This document shows, in pieces, positions 46,606 through 57,241 of a stretch of 64,000 bases of DNA. A program made the position numbers and the translations under genes. The notes beneath the pieces are model-generated. The model did not search any database and was not told the DNA's origin. It saw only the letters and a program-made list of their open reading frames with translations. Within the stretch, counting starts at the first letter, position 1, and every line of letters starts with the position of its first letter. Source of the stretch: Acanthochlamys bracteata (taxonomy: Eukaryota; Streptophyta; Magnoliopsida; Pandanales; Velloziaceae); contig CM034144.1 of assembly GCA_019914995.1 (NCBI GenBank), positions 6,603,489 to 6,667,488 on the forward strand, read 5' to 3'.

Positions 46606-48669
46606 TCGTTTCACTAAGCTGAAAAATTTTCTTTTATTTTAGAAAGTTTATTTTTTCGTCTTCCTCTAAGAAAGTGACCGTTAATATTTTTCTTTAAAAA
46701 ATGCTGTGTTTGAATAAAATTAATTTTTTATTAAAAAAATTAAAGAAAGTGTCTAACAAAAAAGGAACTAAAAATTGAAATAGATGATAAAATGACTAGA
46801 GTATTCTTGACTATATAACAGATGATATATATGTAAAATTTATAAATCTTATTTTATATATTATTTTTAGATAATTATTTTTGTAACATTAATAATAAAT
46901 TTATAAATACTTTTTTAAAAATAATTATTATTTTAAATAAATAATTATTTTATAAATATGTTATCAAATATATATACGGGATTATATATAGTCACATGTC
47001 ATCCCTTTGTGCAAAGGTTCTATTCGACGTACATGAAGATGATTAACGACTGTGATACAGACACTTATTAGCTTTAACGGTGCAAATGCAGCCTCAAATA
47101 ATACAACCTACTCGCACATAGCAAGTGTTTTATTCACCGCACTAATTCCCTTTCACTCTTTGTAGCAATGTGTTTTTTACTCACTGAGCTAAATCGAGTT
47201 CTCCGACTTCACTTCTGCTTGATTTTGAATTTCGGACTCCGTTCGGCTCTTAATCAAGATTTCAGCTCGTATTCGTTTCCGATTTCCATTCCGGCTCTGG
47301 CTTCAATTTCAGCTCGACTTCGAAACGAACAAATGCGAGTTCTCCAGCGTTCGTTACATCTCAATTCGAATTCCAGTGTCGATTTCGATTTGATTTTCTC
47401 TCCGTCTTCGAAACGAGCAAATCAAGTTATCTGCATTCGGTTTGATTTTCTCTCCGTCTTTAAAAAAGAGCAAATCGAGTTATCTGCATTAAAAAAAACA
47501 GCTTGATTTCGAATCTCAGTGTTTCTTTTGGCTTGTGATTAAAATTTTATCTCATTTTTTTCTCCAGCTTCGACTCCAATTTCGACCGACTTTGACTTTT
47601 TAATTTTTTATAATTTTTAATTAATTTTTGATGATGTTTGAATAGTGATCAATCAGTTTCAGTAAATTCTGAAGTAATGATAGCGTCATTTCAAATTCAA
47701 AGAAGTCAGAAACTTTTTTCGACAAAAAGCGTTTGACTCGTCCTCGGATCTAAGTTATACAAATAGAAATTTAGGCTAAAAGACATGTTTACTATGAGAG
47801 AGCTCGGACGCGCAAAATGGCGCTCGAGAGAAAGTCCTAACATCCAGTCATGTGCAGTAAAAATCGACCATGTCCATGAGAGACAATTGGATGTTGAATC
47901 AAACAGCTAGATGCGAGGCAGTTAACTATTCTGCCAATATGCCTCAATTCGGATAGTTTGATCTCGAATCTGGCAACCGTTGTGAGTGGCGTTGATTTTT
48001 TCAGTTTCGGTCCTCTTTAGAGAGAAATACGTTATTTTAAGTGCTGATGGATTCGAACTCATAAATTTAAATTTTGTTAAAAGCTCAAGAATCAAATGCT
48101 AACCAGCTAAGATAACACCTCAATATTGATTATAAATGATTCAACTAACAAAAAATTTGCTCTTTCTTTGAAGGGTAGGTAAATCTCAAATAAGACTTGA
48201 TCAGAGATTTTAAAAAATAAATTAGTTAGTTTTGTCCTAAATTAACTATAATAACGTATATATATAATGGCATATGAAGAGGACTTATAAATTATACAAC
48301 TTTTCACACAAATAACTATAATATAATATAATATCATATGTTCGGATACAAATTGCACGAGTACATGGTTTTGCAAATTACGTGAGTAAAATCAAAACTT
48401 TCAATAATAATCAACACACACACAAGAACACAACACATAACACACAGAGTGGACGGACCAATAAACTATCACTTCCCCTCAAAAAAGTAAGGTGAGAGCA
48501 AGAAAGATTATGGCGCATGGATCCTAACCTGATCAGCAACACTAGATACATTCGAGAAGCACCCATATCTTATTAGGATAATATTCAGCACATAATATGA
48601 ATACTATATTATTAAGCTGCCAGTGTTTGCTTCTATAGGACTGGACGAGGAGGAAGAGGGAAACTAAGA
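46606..48669. other. Spacer with a possible degraded MULE end (about 46978-47600)
   Basis: At 46978 a GGGATTATATATAGTCACATG start, then TGATACAGACACTTATTAGC, then GC-richer sequence with AAATCGAGTTCTCCG and TTCGGACTCCGTTCGGCT words, recalls the ends of the large MULE at 4478, but no partner end is found. The open frame at 47168-47506 reflects that composition. About 47610-48670 is AT-rich and includes the 3' flank of the peptide gene; no gene seen. Confidence 0.4.
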
Positions 48670-48873
48670 TCACCAGCCGTAGCTGTTGCTTCCAGAGGGG
48701 GAGTCATCGCCATTAACAGAGCACTCGTATCCCGAACGCATAGTATTGTACGAATGCAGAAAATTGCCACCAATTTTTGTAGCAAAGACATCACCATAGG
48801 CTTTATCGAAAACCATGCAGAGTAGGCAAAGAAATACCAAAAACAGCAAGCACAGGACCCTCCCAGGAGACAT
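48670..48873 (-). CDS. Small secreted peptide precursor (67 aa)
   Basis: Complete small gene with ATG at 48871-48873 and TGA at 48670-48672. Residues 1-27 (MSPGRVLCLLFLVFLCLLC, ending AYG) form a strong signal peptide. The 40-residue remainder has one cysteine and ends GDDSPSGSNSYGW. The start (M-S-P-x-R), the CxLC motif, the AY at the cleavage site and the DD-SPSG near the end align with the precursor at 2418-2597, so I treat them as paralogues about 46 kb apart. A TATA-type sequence lies about 105 bp upstream and the leader contains AGAGAACAATG. Probable role: secreted signal or defence peptide. The S-x-S-rich end loosely recalls SCOOP-type ligands, without enough similarity to assign it. 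Confidence 0.62.
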   Translation of the reverse strand: MSPGRVLCLLFLVFLCLLCMVFDKAYGDVFATKIGGNFLHSYNTMRSGYECSVNGDDSPSGSNSYGW

Positions 48874-48978
48874 TGTTCTCTGGCTTATTGTTAGCTAGCT
48901 GCAAAAGAAAAGCTTGAAGAAGAAGGAGCTAGCCTAGCAGAGCGATAATTGGTGGAAAGAGGTGTTCAACCTTGTTGC

Positions 48979-48989
48979 TATATAAATAG
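48979..48989 (-). promoter_or_regulatory. TATA-type box of the 48670-48873 peptide gene
   Basis: Minus strand CTATTTATATAG, about 105 bp before the ATG. The plus strand reads CTATATAAATAG, nearly palindromic. Confidence 0.45.
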
Positions 48990-49793
48990 AAGCTATAGGG
49001 GTAGAAAACAAAGTTAAATAATAGTAATAAGCTTCTTGAAAATTAATATTTTCGGTCTTGCATTTTCTTTGCTTCCTCTATTATTTAGCTCGAAATGTTT
49101 ATTTTGTTATTATTGTTTTTTTGGTTCTTAGAATAATACCAACTTGTTTGCTTCCTAAAACACGCCAAAAATTATTAAGGGAAAGAAAATAGGTTGTTTT
49201 AGTAGTTAGGTTTGAGTGATGCAACTATGAATAATTAATTGTCACAGATTTCTAGTTTCTGTCCAATCAAAGATTAACTTCATCACAAATAAAGACCAAA
49301 TAATTTAATATACATAAAAAATAAAGAATTATTTTATAGTATCTATTTAATGTTGCTTTAAAGTGCTTAACTTGTTAAGAGGAGGCTTCCATTTAAGACG
49401 ACTACCAATTAATTAATATTATGTTCCTAATTGATATATGTGTTTTAATTAGTAAACAATACGATTCATATAACTGGATTTTATTGAATTAATTTTAATA
49501 AAAAATAAATTAGAGATGAGTTTGTAAATTCTGAATATATTAAAATATAGAAACAAATTTGAACTTCTAATTTAATCTAAGAAACTATATTTTGTTAATT
49601 GAAATATATTCTTAGAAATATAGTTGACTTTCAATTTTATCTTTTGGGTAAACAACGACTACATACAATAAGTAGCGAGTTTTAAATAACTAATCTTACC
49701 GTATTAATTCTAGTAGTCATGCTGCTCCCATATGTTCGATATTAAAGTCAACTTGCCTCCCCATCGAATTCGAGCAAGTATATGGCTTTATTT
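48990..49793. other. AT-rich spacer, start of module B copy 3 at about 49750
   Basis: No gene seen. From about 49735 the sequence ATTAAAGTCAACTTGCCTCC is the diverged left flank of the duplicated tract, matching 39540-39587 with several differences. Confidence 0.5.
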
Positions 49794-50390
49794 TTCTTCT
49801 TCTTATATAAGATGTTATTTATAGATTTAGTTGCCCGAATATGTTTGATAATAAAGTCAACTTGTCTCATATGATTGATTCGTTCGTTTCCCATGAATTA
49901 CGGATCGTTAGCATGTGATCATATATATTTATGATATAATATTTATCTTCATCGATGCACGCTAGCTGTTTAAAAGATTAACATAATAATAAACAACGAC
50001 TAAACCAGCCCGGGCTACTTTAATACAACAAACATTGTCGGTTGGAATCGACAGTTCGACCGCCGGATCAATAGCTATATTGTTAGATTTCTTTCTGCTC
50101 TCTGGCTAATCACTACTCTCCAATCCTACTTCCACTTTCCAAATTCTAAAACATAAAACATTCTCAGCAATCAATTTTCAAAAATTCTCAGCCGGATAGC
50201 CAATGAAGCTGCCGGCAAAAATTCTCAACATAAAAACTTGCTTTTACTTTTCAAAACAATTAGTGAAGCATTGAAATTCCAGCAACGCGTTTTAACCAAT
50301 AATTAAAACTTAAACAATAGAGTAAATAACAGAAGCTATGTGATTTCCCGTTATCTAAAGCGGGAAGGAAGAGATGGGCGGAGACTGTCG
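49794..50390. repeat. 597-bp tract nearly identical to 39588-40184, copy 2
   Basis: One substitution and no indels relative to copy 1. The right edge ends at GACTGTCG, where the duplicate is interrupted by a 1.2-kb insertion; homology to copy 1 resumes at about 51568 with much lower identity. Confidence 0.92.
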
Positions 50391-51567
50391 AACTTGTATG
50401 CGTTTGAAATTTCTTATAAAATAAATTTTTTCTAAAATAGAAGATATTTTTATCTTTTCTAAAAAACGAGTTTTATTATTTTTTTTTTAAAAAAATAATA
50501 AAAATATGCAATAAAAAGATCTCATTACATAAAAATTTTTTACAATTTCTAAATTTTTAAATAATTTTTTAAATACTAATAAAATATATATTGAAAAATA
50601 TGAAATGGAGAATTGAAAAATTTTGTTGGAAAAAAGCAAAAACAAACGCATACATACGGAGCCAAAGCACTCGAACACAATAATCGAGATCCAATCTCGA
50701 TTTGACAAAAAAGAATCCTAAACTAGCCCTGTCGAAAGGCAGCAGAGGTGCAAACCTGGTGCGGTAATCGACCGGCGGGTTCAAGCCCAACGCTGGCTGG
50801 ATATCAGAACGCTCTTCGATCGAGACCTCCCTGGCTGTCTTCCCTTAGCCGAACGAGCTATCGATCTCGACGGAAGAGTAGCGGTAGCGATTTCGATCTC
50901 AATCTCGATCAAGATCGCCGAACTCTTGATCTCCACAGGGAAGCATCGATCTCGCTCTCGATCTGGACCCAAAATAGCACCTTGTCGGAGGAGCAGCGAC
51001 AGGGACTGAATGCGTTCGCTTAAAAATCACTCTAAATAGCACCATCTCAAGGTAGTTCCCCGTCGGGAGGGGAGATAAGATTGAAGAAGAAGATGAAAAA
51101 AGAAAAGTTATAAATAATAAAAAAGTTATTTAAATAAATCAGATGATGAGAAAAAGATAAAAGAACTACAAGATAAAATAAAATAAAAAGGATATAAATA
51201 AACTAAAGTATTCTTGGATATATACGTCTGAATTAAAATATTTTTTTTAAATATAAAAATTTAAAAAAATACTACTAAACAATATTATAAATGAGGCATA
51301 ATAATATATTTTTTGCTGTATCAAATCCAAATATAAAATATAGAATTATAGACTACATATTATTTTGCAGAATAAACTTAGTAATAATTAATTTTGTATC
51401 AAATACATCACTAAGTTTTTTTTTCATCCAACTTGGATTAATTTGGACGGACAGATCGTTCGAGTTAGAACAGATCAATTGCACAGATAATTTATTTGTA
51501 AATTAATTTTCTGTCTGGATCGATAATTTTTTTGTCGACCTGGACAATCCCATCCGGATCTTACGAC
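50391..51567. other. 1.2-kb insertion into the duplicated segment, including MITE family M copy 6
   Basis: Absent from the homologous position after 40184. It contains family M copy 6 at 50400-50649 (starts GCGTTTGAAATTTCTTATAA, ends AACAAACGC) and a GC-rich stretch (50700-51020) with CGATCTCGAT repeats that opens frames on both strands but encodes nothing I recognise. The flanks GACTGTCG and GACTATGG may be a degraded target duplication; no clear inverted ends. Confidence 0.5.
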
Positions 51568-51853
51568 TATGGTTTAGTAATCGCAGCTTCAAGACAACGA
51601 AGTATCTATTCGAGGTTGCTTTACATTATTAAGCTTTATAGTAAATTATCTATTTATCATGATGAGGTAGATAAATGCTTTATTTTATAAAAATATTTAT
51701 TATTCTCATTCTTTTTTCTCAATATTTTATCTCTTTTTTAATCAAATTGTTCTATTTTGAATTTGAAGAAAATATTGTGCCATGACACTAACCCAAAGTA
51801 AATAATCTCAAAGTCTTTTTCTTTTTTACTAGTATAAATAAATAATTTTATTC
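51568..51853. repeat. Module H copy 4 (duplicate of 40185-40500)
   Basis: TTTAGTAATCGCAGCTTCAA, then the H block with ACACTAACCCAAAGTAAATAA. Matches 40185-40470 with many substitutions and small indels. Confidence 0.75.
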
Positions 51854-52958
51854 ATAATTGATAGATCCGGGCCAAACCGTACGGGTCGACCTGGACATTA
51901 AATTGGTTCGGATCTAAGAAAAAAATTGAACATACAAATGACCTGGATTGATTCAGATTGACCCGCTTTAATCCTGACTGACACTAGTGACCCGCTCAGC
52001 CGAGTCAATCCGAAAGAATAAAAAAAACTTTATGTCAACCTCGCCTAATTAACCAGGTGATGCTTTTGACAACTTTCTCCTCTGTTGAGTCTTTATTCAC
52101 TACATCCGTCGATCGATGCTGTAGTAGTTTCTTTGGTGTGATTCTACTATCTTCTATTGATAGCCAGCGAACTACCTCCTTCCAGTCGACCAATGCTATC
52201 GAATCTTTTACCTTAGAATTCATCGCAGCAACAATAACCAGCATGCTCTCTGAATATATTTCCACCACAAGTTTAATTCAACATCTTCAAATTCGAGATC
52301 AATACCAAACCAAATCAATTGAGAACCAACAGATCAAGTAGGAAAAAAAGCACAAAATGTTACCAGATTCAATAGAAAAAGGCCGGATCATCATGTTAAC
52401 AACTATTAGTATCGTGACATAGAAAGAGGAATATTCTGTGTAGTGATTGAACGAAGGTGACAACAAACCGATCGTCATCAGATCTCAGCCGCTGCTTCTT
52501 TGATTGTTTTGAATACTGAAAGCAATTTATTGCTTTGAATTTTTTATGTCGTAGAGTTTGGAAAGTGGAATCGGGATTGGGATTACCATATTAGTTGTTA
52601 CGGAATCAGAACTAGCAGCTAAGAAGAAACTGAAGGATGCAGAAGCACCGAGTCTATACGCGAGCTTTCTTTGGATAGGAAAGGACATCGCCGGCATGGA
52701 GGAGAAGTATTGATGAAGCATTAAATATCATGTCAGAGCTCTGTGAAGCATTGAATGAAGCATGAATAAAACATTGAATAAGTATTGAATAATTCAAATA
52801 TATAATTCTTATGAATGAAATTTAATGTGAATATTATCAAGCACTGAAGTTTATGTTATTGACCCAGTGGGTCGATCGTCAACCCGCTGGGTCAAATTGT
52901 GACCCGCCGACCTGGATAAGTTTTTGGGTCGGCATTCGATCCGATTTAATCAATTATG
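51854..52958. mobile_element. Non-autonomous Mutator-like element with perfect 9-bp target duplication
   Basis: Flanked on both sides by ATTTTATTC (51845-51853 and 52959-52967); the homologous locus near 40460 has no insertion. The ends are inverted: ATAATTGATAGATCCGGGCC on the left, and CATAATTGATTAAATCGGAT from the right. The subterminal parts have many GACCCGC/GGGTCG words. The interior (about 52030-52720) is more balanced in composition with 77- and 94-codon overlapping frames, perhaps captured gene sequence, but I recognise no protein. Confidence 0.75.
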
Positions 52959-52967
52959 ATTTTATTC

Positions 52968-53339
52968 TTTAGTAAGAAACCCAAAAAAATAAAATATTGT
53001 TTTCATTCTTTTCACTAATAATTAAATTTGGTCTCTAGTGGCGGTGCCCGTTCTCTAAAAAATAAATTTGGTCATTTTCAATGAACGCGGCCGAAGCACC
53101 AAATTATACATTAGGAAGTATATTTTGGTATTTATATGAAGTTAGTCCACGACTGGTTTGAAGCCCCCACTAATTTATGACATTACTCATAATTAATTTA
53201 ATTGGTCGTGCATCACGCAACTTAAACATTTATATATTTTAATCTTCTAAGAAAAGACATTTTAGCGTGTTGACTTTGAGAAATATTGGAGGAAGTAAAC
53301 AAGTTGGTCTTATTTTAAGACTAAAAAGATTTTTGGTTT
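52968..53339. repeat. Continuation of duplicated segment, with module F copy 3
   Basis: Matches 40480-40655 (AATTAAATTTGGTC, AAATTATACATTAG), then module F at 53203-53310. No transposon interrupts it here, which confirms the empty site of the Pack-MULE-like element. Confidence 0.75.
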
Positions 53340-53890
53340 TCTGTGGGATTTTATTAAAATTTCTGGTCACAAAGTAATTAACTGTAAATTTGTATATGAA
53401 ATAATTGGTTGGAGTCCTAACTATTACTCCTCTCTTGTTGTTTTCCTTAAGAAATTATCATATATTTTTAATATTTTTCCAACAACGTATGCATCGATCA
53501 CATTAGACATCGTGCAACACGAGCTCCGACAAAATGGACACAAAAAAAAAAAAAAAAAACCCCCGAAAAGATGATCTAAACACAAGGACAGGCAAAATCT
53601 GTACATCCACAAAAAATGAAAGAATAAGATTGTGAAGCTAGCTCAATTAAAACATGGATTAATGTTGAAGACGCTCTTTGTTCATAGAGTAGGAATCAAA
53701 TATACGTCATCGTCCATTAGAGTTAGAATATTTAATGAATTGTTCCTCACTACATTCATACATCATGAACAATGTGTATATGTAACAAGCAAGCATCGGT
53801 CAACAGCGTCAAGTACTGTTTCCTGCATGTTAACAGCCATCACCGGTACATGTTTGCTGTAGCGGAAAAGTAATGAAGCTTCTGAAAAGA
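53340..53890. other. Spacer with a trace of module G, no gene seen
   Basis: TTCCTTAAGAAATTATCATA near 53450 is a truncated module G. A run of 18 A near 53540 is followed by CCCCCG. No supported gene. Confidence 0.45.
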
Positions 53891-53897
53891 ATTTGCT

Positions 53898-54250
53898 TCA
53901 GAAAGGATCGAGACTTTGAGAGAGGGCTTCTTCTCTGGTGTTGTTGTACGTACCTGGTTCATTTTCTGTAGGGAATACGTACACAACGAAAAATGTTGGA
54001 GGATGGAATATTATAACACTTATATTTTTTGTGGGATTTATTATATTATTTTTGGTTACTTTGACAAAGCAAGATAACATTAAGCTACATGCTGAAAACA
54101 ATAAATTTTCAGGGAAAAGAAATTTGAAGAATCTCGAAATACTTTCGATCGGAATGCCAATAGAGTGGAAGAAGTGAGAGTATACACTGACGTAGAAGAA
54201 AGTTCTCCAAGCAGAGGCATTTCTGAGAAAGATTGAATGAAATTGGTGTT
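53898..54250 (-). pseudogene. Module A copy 3, degraded peptide-gene candidate
   Basis: On the minus strand the leader of module A is recognisable (CGAAAGTATTTCGAGATTCT), but the MQLD start is now ATG-TAG. Downstream, after an acceptor-like CCCTACAG near 53965, a short frame ends YNNTREEALSQSLDPF and stop. A 140-codon frame crosses the region in another phase and is probably accidental. Retained as evidence that module A was copied at least three times. Confidence 0.3.
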
Positions 54251-54519
54251 TGTATTTTGTTATTACATGCATTAGCTCAGTATTTCCTTGACTCTCCAAC
54301 TCCAACTTGGTCGAATCCATTTGATAAGAATACCAATCTTGATCGGCGTTGTTCTGTAAATTCTTGTTACAACTAAAAAATGAGACTGTTTTTTCTGTGA
54401 CTGAAATTTAGAAGATGAAAACTCAATCAATCTGACCTATTTTCACGTTTTGATTCTTTTGAAAGAGCTTCTCCTCGAAACACATACGGAGCGTAAGAGA
54501 TAATTAAAGGAATTATAAG

Positions 54520-54876
54520 ATTATAGTCACCCAACCCAACGAATCAAAGATTAACATAATAAACAATGACTGAATCAGCCTGACTTAAAAAGCTTGTTGA
54601 ACGGAGTGTAACGTGTGCCGAACCTGAGCCAAAATGATATACCAAGATGGCACATGAAAAAGGCCCAAGTAAAAGACCCAAACAAACTACTGTCCTAGAG
54701 AATTGTAGAATTTTTAGTAATACTAGATATTTTGTAGAGATATTTTTAGAAAAATCTGTAAAAGTGTTTACAAAGGGTGCTAGGCATCTTTTTCCGCTGT
54801 GGCAAAGGTTCTCAAATTGCCGTTGCCCAGGGAAGCAATCATATTTTCTTCCTGAATTATAACAATGTTGTAGATC
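54520..54876. repeat. Module B trace and first half of module C
   Basis: AAAGATTAACATAATAAACAATGACTGAATCAGCC-like blocks near 54545-54585 (module B) and AAAGGGTGCTAGGCATCTTT near 54772 (module C), interrupted at AGATC by the next element. Confidence 0.6.
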
Positions 54877-55296
54877 TAATATGGTTGAGATTACTCTAAC
54901 TTATTCAGCTACGGACTACTCTAAGATAATGCAAACATTAAAACTGAAAATAATTATATTCTCCCTGATGCCTCAGCTCTTGGCTTACAAGTTTATTTAT
55001 AACTCAGCCGCAGCCTACGGCAGCTAGAGTTCCTACTTAAGCTGCAACCTACTGCAGCTAAAATTCTTACTTAATTAAAACTAACTCACTGTACTAAAAG
55101 ACTCCTACTTATTTGTCCTACTAGACTTATTATTTAATCAAACTATTCTCTACAATAATCTTTTACTTTCAGGACTCTCACTAACACTCCTCACATGCTG
55201 TACAGGCGCATTGCTTGATCCTCTAGTGCTCCTGCTTGATCGCCTCAAGCCTTGTCCAGCTCTGTGGTATTCCTTCTTCCACTGTCCTACATAACA
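54877..55296 (-). mobile_element. Mostly deleted copia element inside module C
   Basis: Flanked by AGATC (54872-54876) and AGATC (55297-55301). On the minus strand it reads TGTTATGTAGGACAGTGG, then GTGAGGAG directly before TGTTAGTGAGAGTCC, a purine tract followed by an LTR of about 310 bp that ends near 54877. This suggests that only the 3' end of the internal region and one LTR remain, the 5' LTR being reduced to a few bases. Confidence 0.6.
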
Positions 55297-55301
55297 AGAT
55301 C

Positions 55302-55440
55302 ATTCAAATTTTATCAATATCAACAACAAACACATTCGATAACATACGGAGACTTACCGTTTCATCGTTCAATATGCACACGTAGTACATAACCCCCGAC
55401 AAGTTACACATAAAACAACACATACAATTCTTCCTCACAC
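55302..55440. repeat. Second half of module C copy 4
   Basis: ATTCAAATTTTATCAATATCAACAAC-like sequence resumes directly after the deleted copia and runs into module D. Confidence 0.6.
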
Positions 55441-55640
55441 TGAACCCGAATATAAGAAAGCATTTGACAGTTGCGAGAACACCTATTATGGAACAAGCCA
55501 TGCAGCATTTTGACAGTTGCGAGAACACTTACAATGGAACAAGCCATGCAGCAGTAGCTGCTTATTGAACACGCACACAAGTGAAAAATACCTGCAAAGG
55601 GGAAATAGAAAAGCTTGTGTGACAAATATGATGCAGCAAA
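55441..55640 (+). pseudogene. Module D copy 3, internal duplication and stop
   Basis: The first cysteine codon has become tyrosine (EYKKAFDSCENT). A 45-bp, in-frame duplication (units starting at 55463 and 55508) repeats FDSCENTY-GTSHAA. The third cysteine codon TGC has become the stop TGA. The downstream KNTCKGEIEKL is still readable. Confidence 0.6.
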
Positions 55641-55926
55641 CTCATGCTATGCATAAAAAGATCACATCAGTTGCTTTTCATGTTGGAAGCTTCAAATGCA
55701 AATGGTAAACCTGTTGATGATATCTACAGAGCATCATAAATTTCATAAATTATTAGCACTTCTAGTTCCTCCATCAAGAGGCAATCCTTAAATTTATGAT
55801 GTTTGTAATTCTTAGATATCATGAATATTTTTAAGCAATGGTCATCACACAAGGCATATGCAAACCTTGTCAACAGCAACACCCTAAAAATGTCTACTTT
55901 CCCTTTAATAAAAAGGAAGAAGCTTG
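55641..55926. other. Remnant of the sequence between module D and module E
   Basis: Matches the sequence downstream of D in the other units (CTAGTTCCTNCATCAAGAGGCAATC-like, then AAATGTCTA and GGAAGAAG), then is cut by retrotransposon sequence. Module E and any NLR are missing. Confidence 0.5.
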
Positions 55927-56515
55927 TGTTGAAATATCCAATCAGATATTTTTCCTAATTTAGGTACTTTGCACTGTCCTTGATTTGCCGCTTCTCTGTT
56001 GAGTTGACTGCTTTAAATGAGATGGACTCCAACAGCTTGACTCTGCTTTGTTGAAGCATTTCTGTATTGTCAGCAATTTATAATTCTGATGATACTTAAC
56101 ACTGTGCTATTTGTCTTCTCTTGTTATGATTTTTCGTGATTCTTAATATGAACTTATAGCTAATATGTATCTCAGTGAGTTTTCAAGATTTTGCTTCAAA
56201 TGGATGACGAATTCTTGATTGAATTACATATGAAAAGTTATTCCAACAATGTTTGATTCTATTTCTTGTTTACTGATTTTTCATCTATCATTCCACGATT
56301 TTTCTAAACTACGTTGATCGTCATTTGATGTGTTATTCAGTCAATCTTATAGTGTGCATGTTGGTCTGTCTCTGATGAAAAGTTGAAGCTCAAATAGAAT
56401 CGACATCATGCTTGAAAATACTTATGAAGAGTGAATGATTATCACGATTTTTGGATTATTTTCTTTTCAACGAGTAGCAGCAAAGTAGTCGGCTATCGAG
56501 TCCTCTATTTTTCGA
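55927..56515. mobile_element. LTR fragment related to the 57242-59472 element
   Basis: Begins TGTTGAAATATCC after GGAAGAAGCTTG. It has words shared with 58900-59220 (CTTCAAA(T/C)GGAT, then TAGTCGGCTAT), and is truncated where the family N element starts. Confidence 0.4.
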
Positions 56516-56523
56516 AAACTCGG

Positions 56524-56766
56524 GGATTTTGGGGTGATTTCTAAAAACAAATTTTTCTAAACCAAAAATATTTTAAATTTTTTTCAAAAATATAATTTAT
56601 ATTTTATTAAATAATAATAATAATAATAAATAATAATAAGATCTTACGATGTAGAAATTTTTATAATTTTTAAATTAAAAAATTTTGTAGAATGTGTAGA
56701 AATTTATTTGAAAACATAAAAAAAATTTGAATGAAAAAAAGTTTAAAAATACTTCCAAACATCACC
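56524..56766. mobile_element. MITE-like element, family N, copy 2
   Basis: GGATTTTGGGGTGATTTCTA start and CTTCCAAACATCACC end, as at 1299-1534. The sequences after it (TTTGGAGTTGTGTTTCAAGA) also match the flank of copy 1. Confidence 0.5.
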
Positions 56767-57241
56767 TTTTAAGCTAATTTGGAGTTGTGTTTCAAGAGGC
56801 TTTTCATCTTTATTTCATATTTTTTAATAAATAATTTATAGTATTCGAAAAAATTTATTTAAGATTTTAAAATTTACAAAAAAATTCTAGATATCTTGTT
56901 GTTGTTTTATTTTATTATTTTTTTGAGATAAAATTTTAGAGCTTATCTTTTAAAATAGAATAAAAATAATTCTATTTTATAAACACTTTCAAATATCTCC
57001 CAAAAAAACTCGCATCGAAATTAACACTTCTATTCGTTTTGTTTTCTGTGGGATATATTTTCTGTTGGATATATTACATATTCTTTCGTTACAAAGTAAT
57101 TAACTATTAACTTATATACGAATAATAGGTTGGAAACCTTACGTAGACCTTCTCCGCTCTTTCGGTTAGTAATTTCTTTCTAAAAAAAATTATCATAATA
57201 AAAAGGCAGGATTATTTCTAAACAATATTAGGTAAACCTAT
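56767..57241. repeat. Flank of family N and module G copy
   Basis: Matches 1535-1760 in part, then the module G block AAAAAGGCAGGATTATTTCT near 57200. No gene seen. Confidence 0.55.

Noticed and set aside
50748..51023. GC-rich frame open on both strands in the 1.2-kb insertion
   Set aside because: CGATCTCGAT repeats account for the open frames; no recognisable protein.
53898..54320. 140-codon open frame starting MDSTKLELESQ
   Set aside because: The frame is not conserved in the other module A copies and crosses leader and intron-like sequence.
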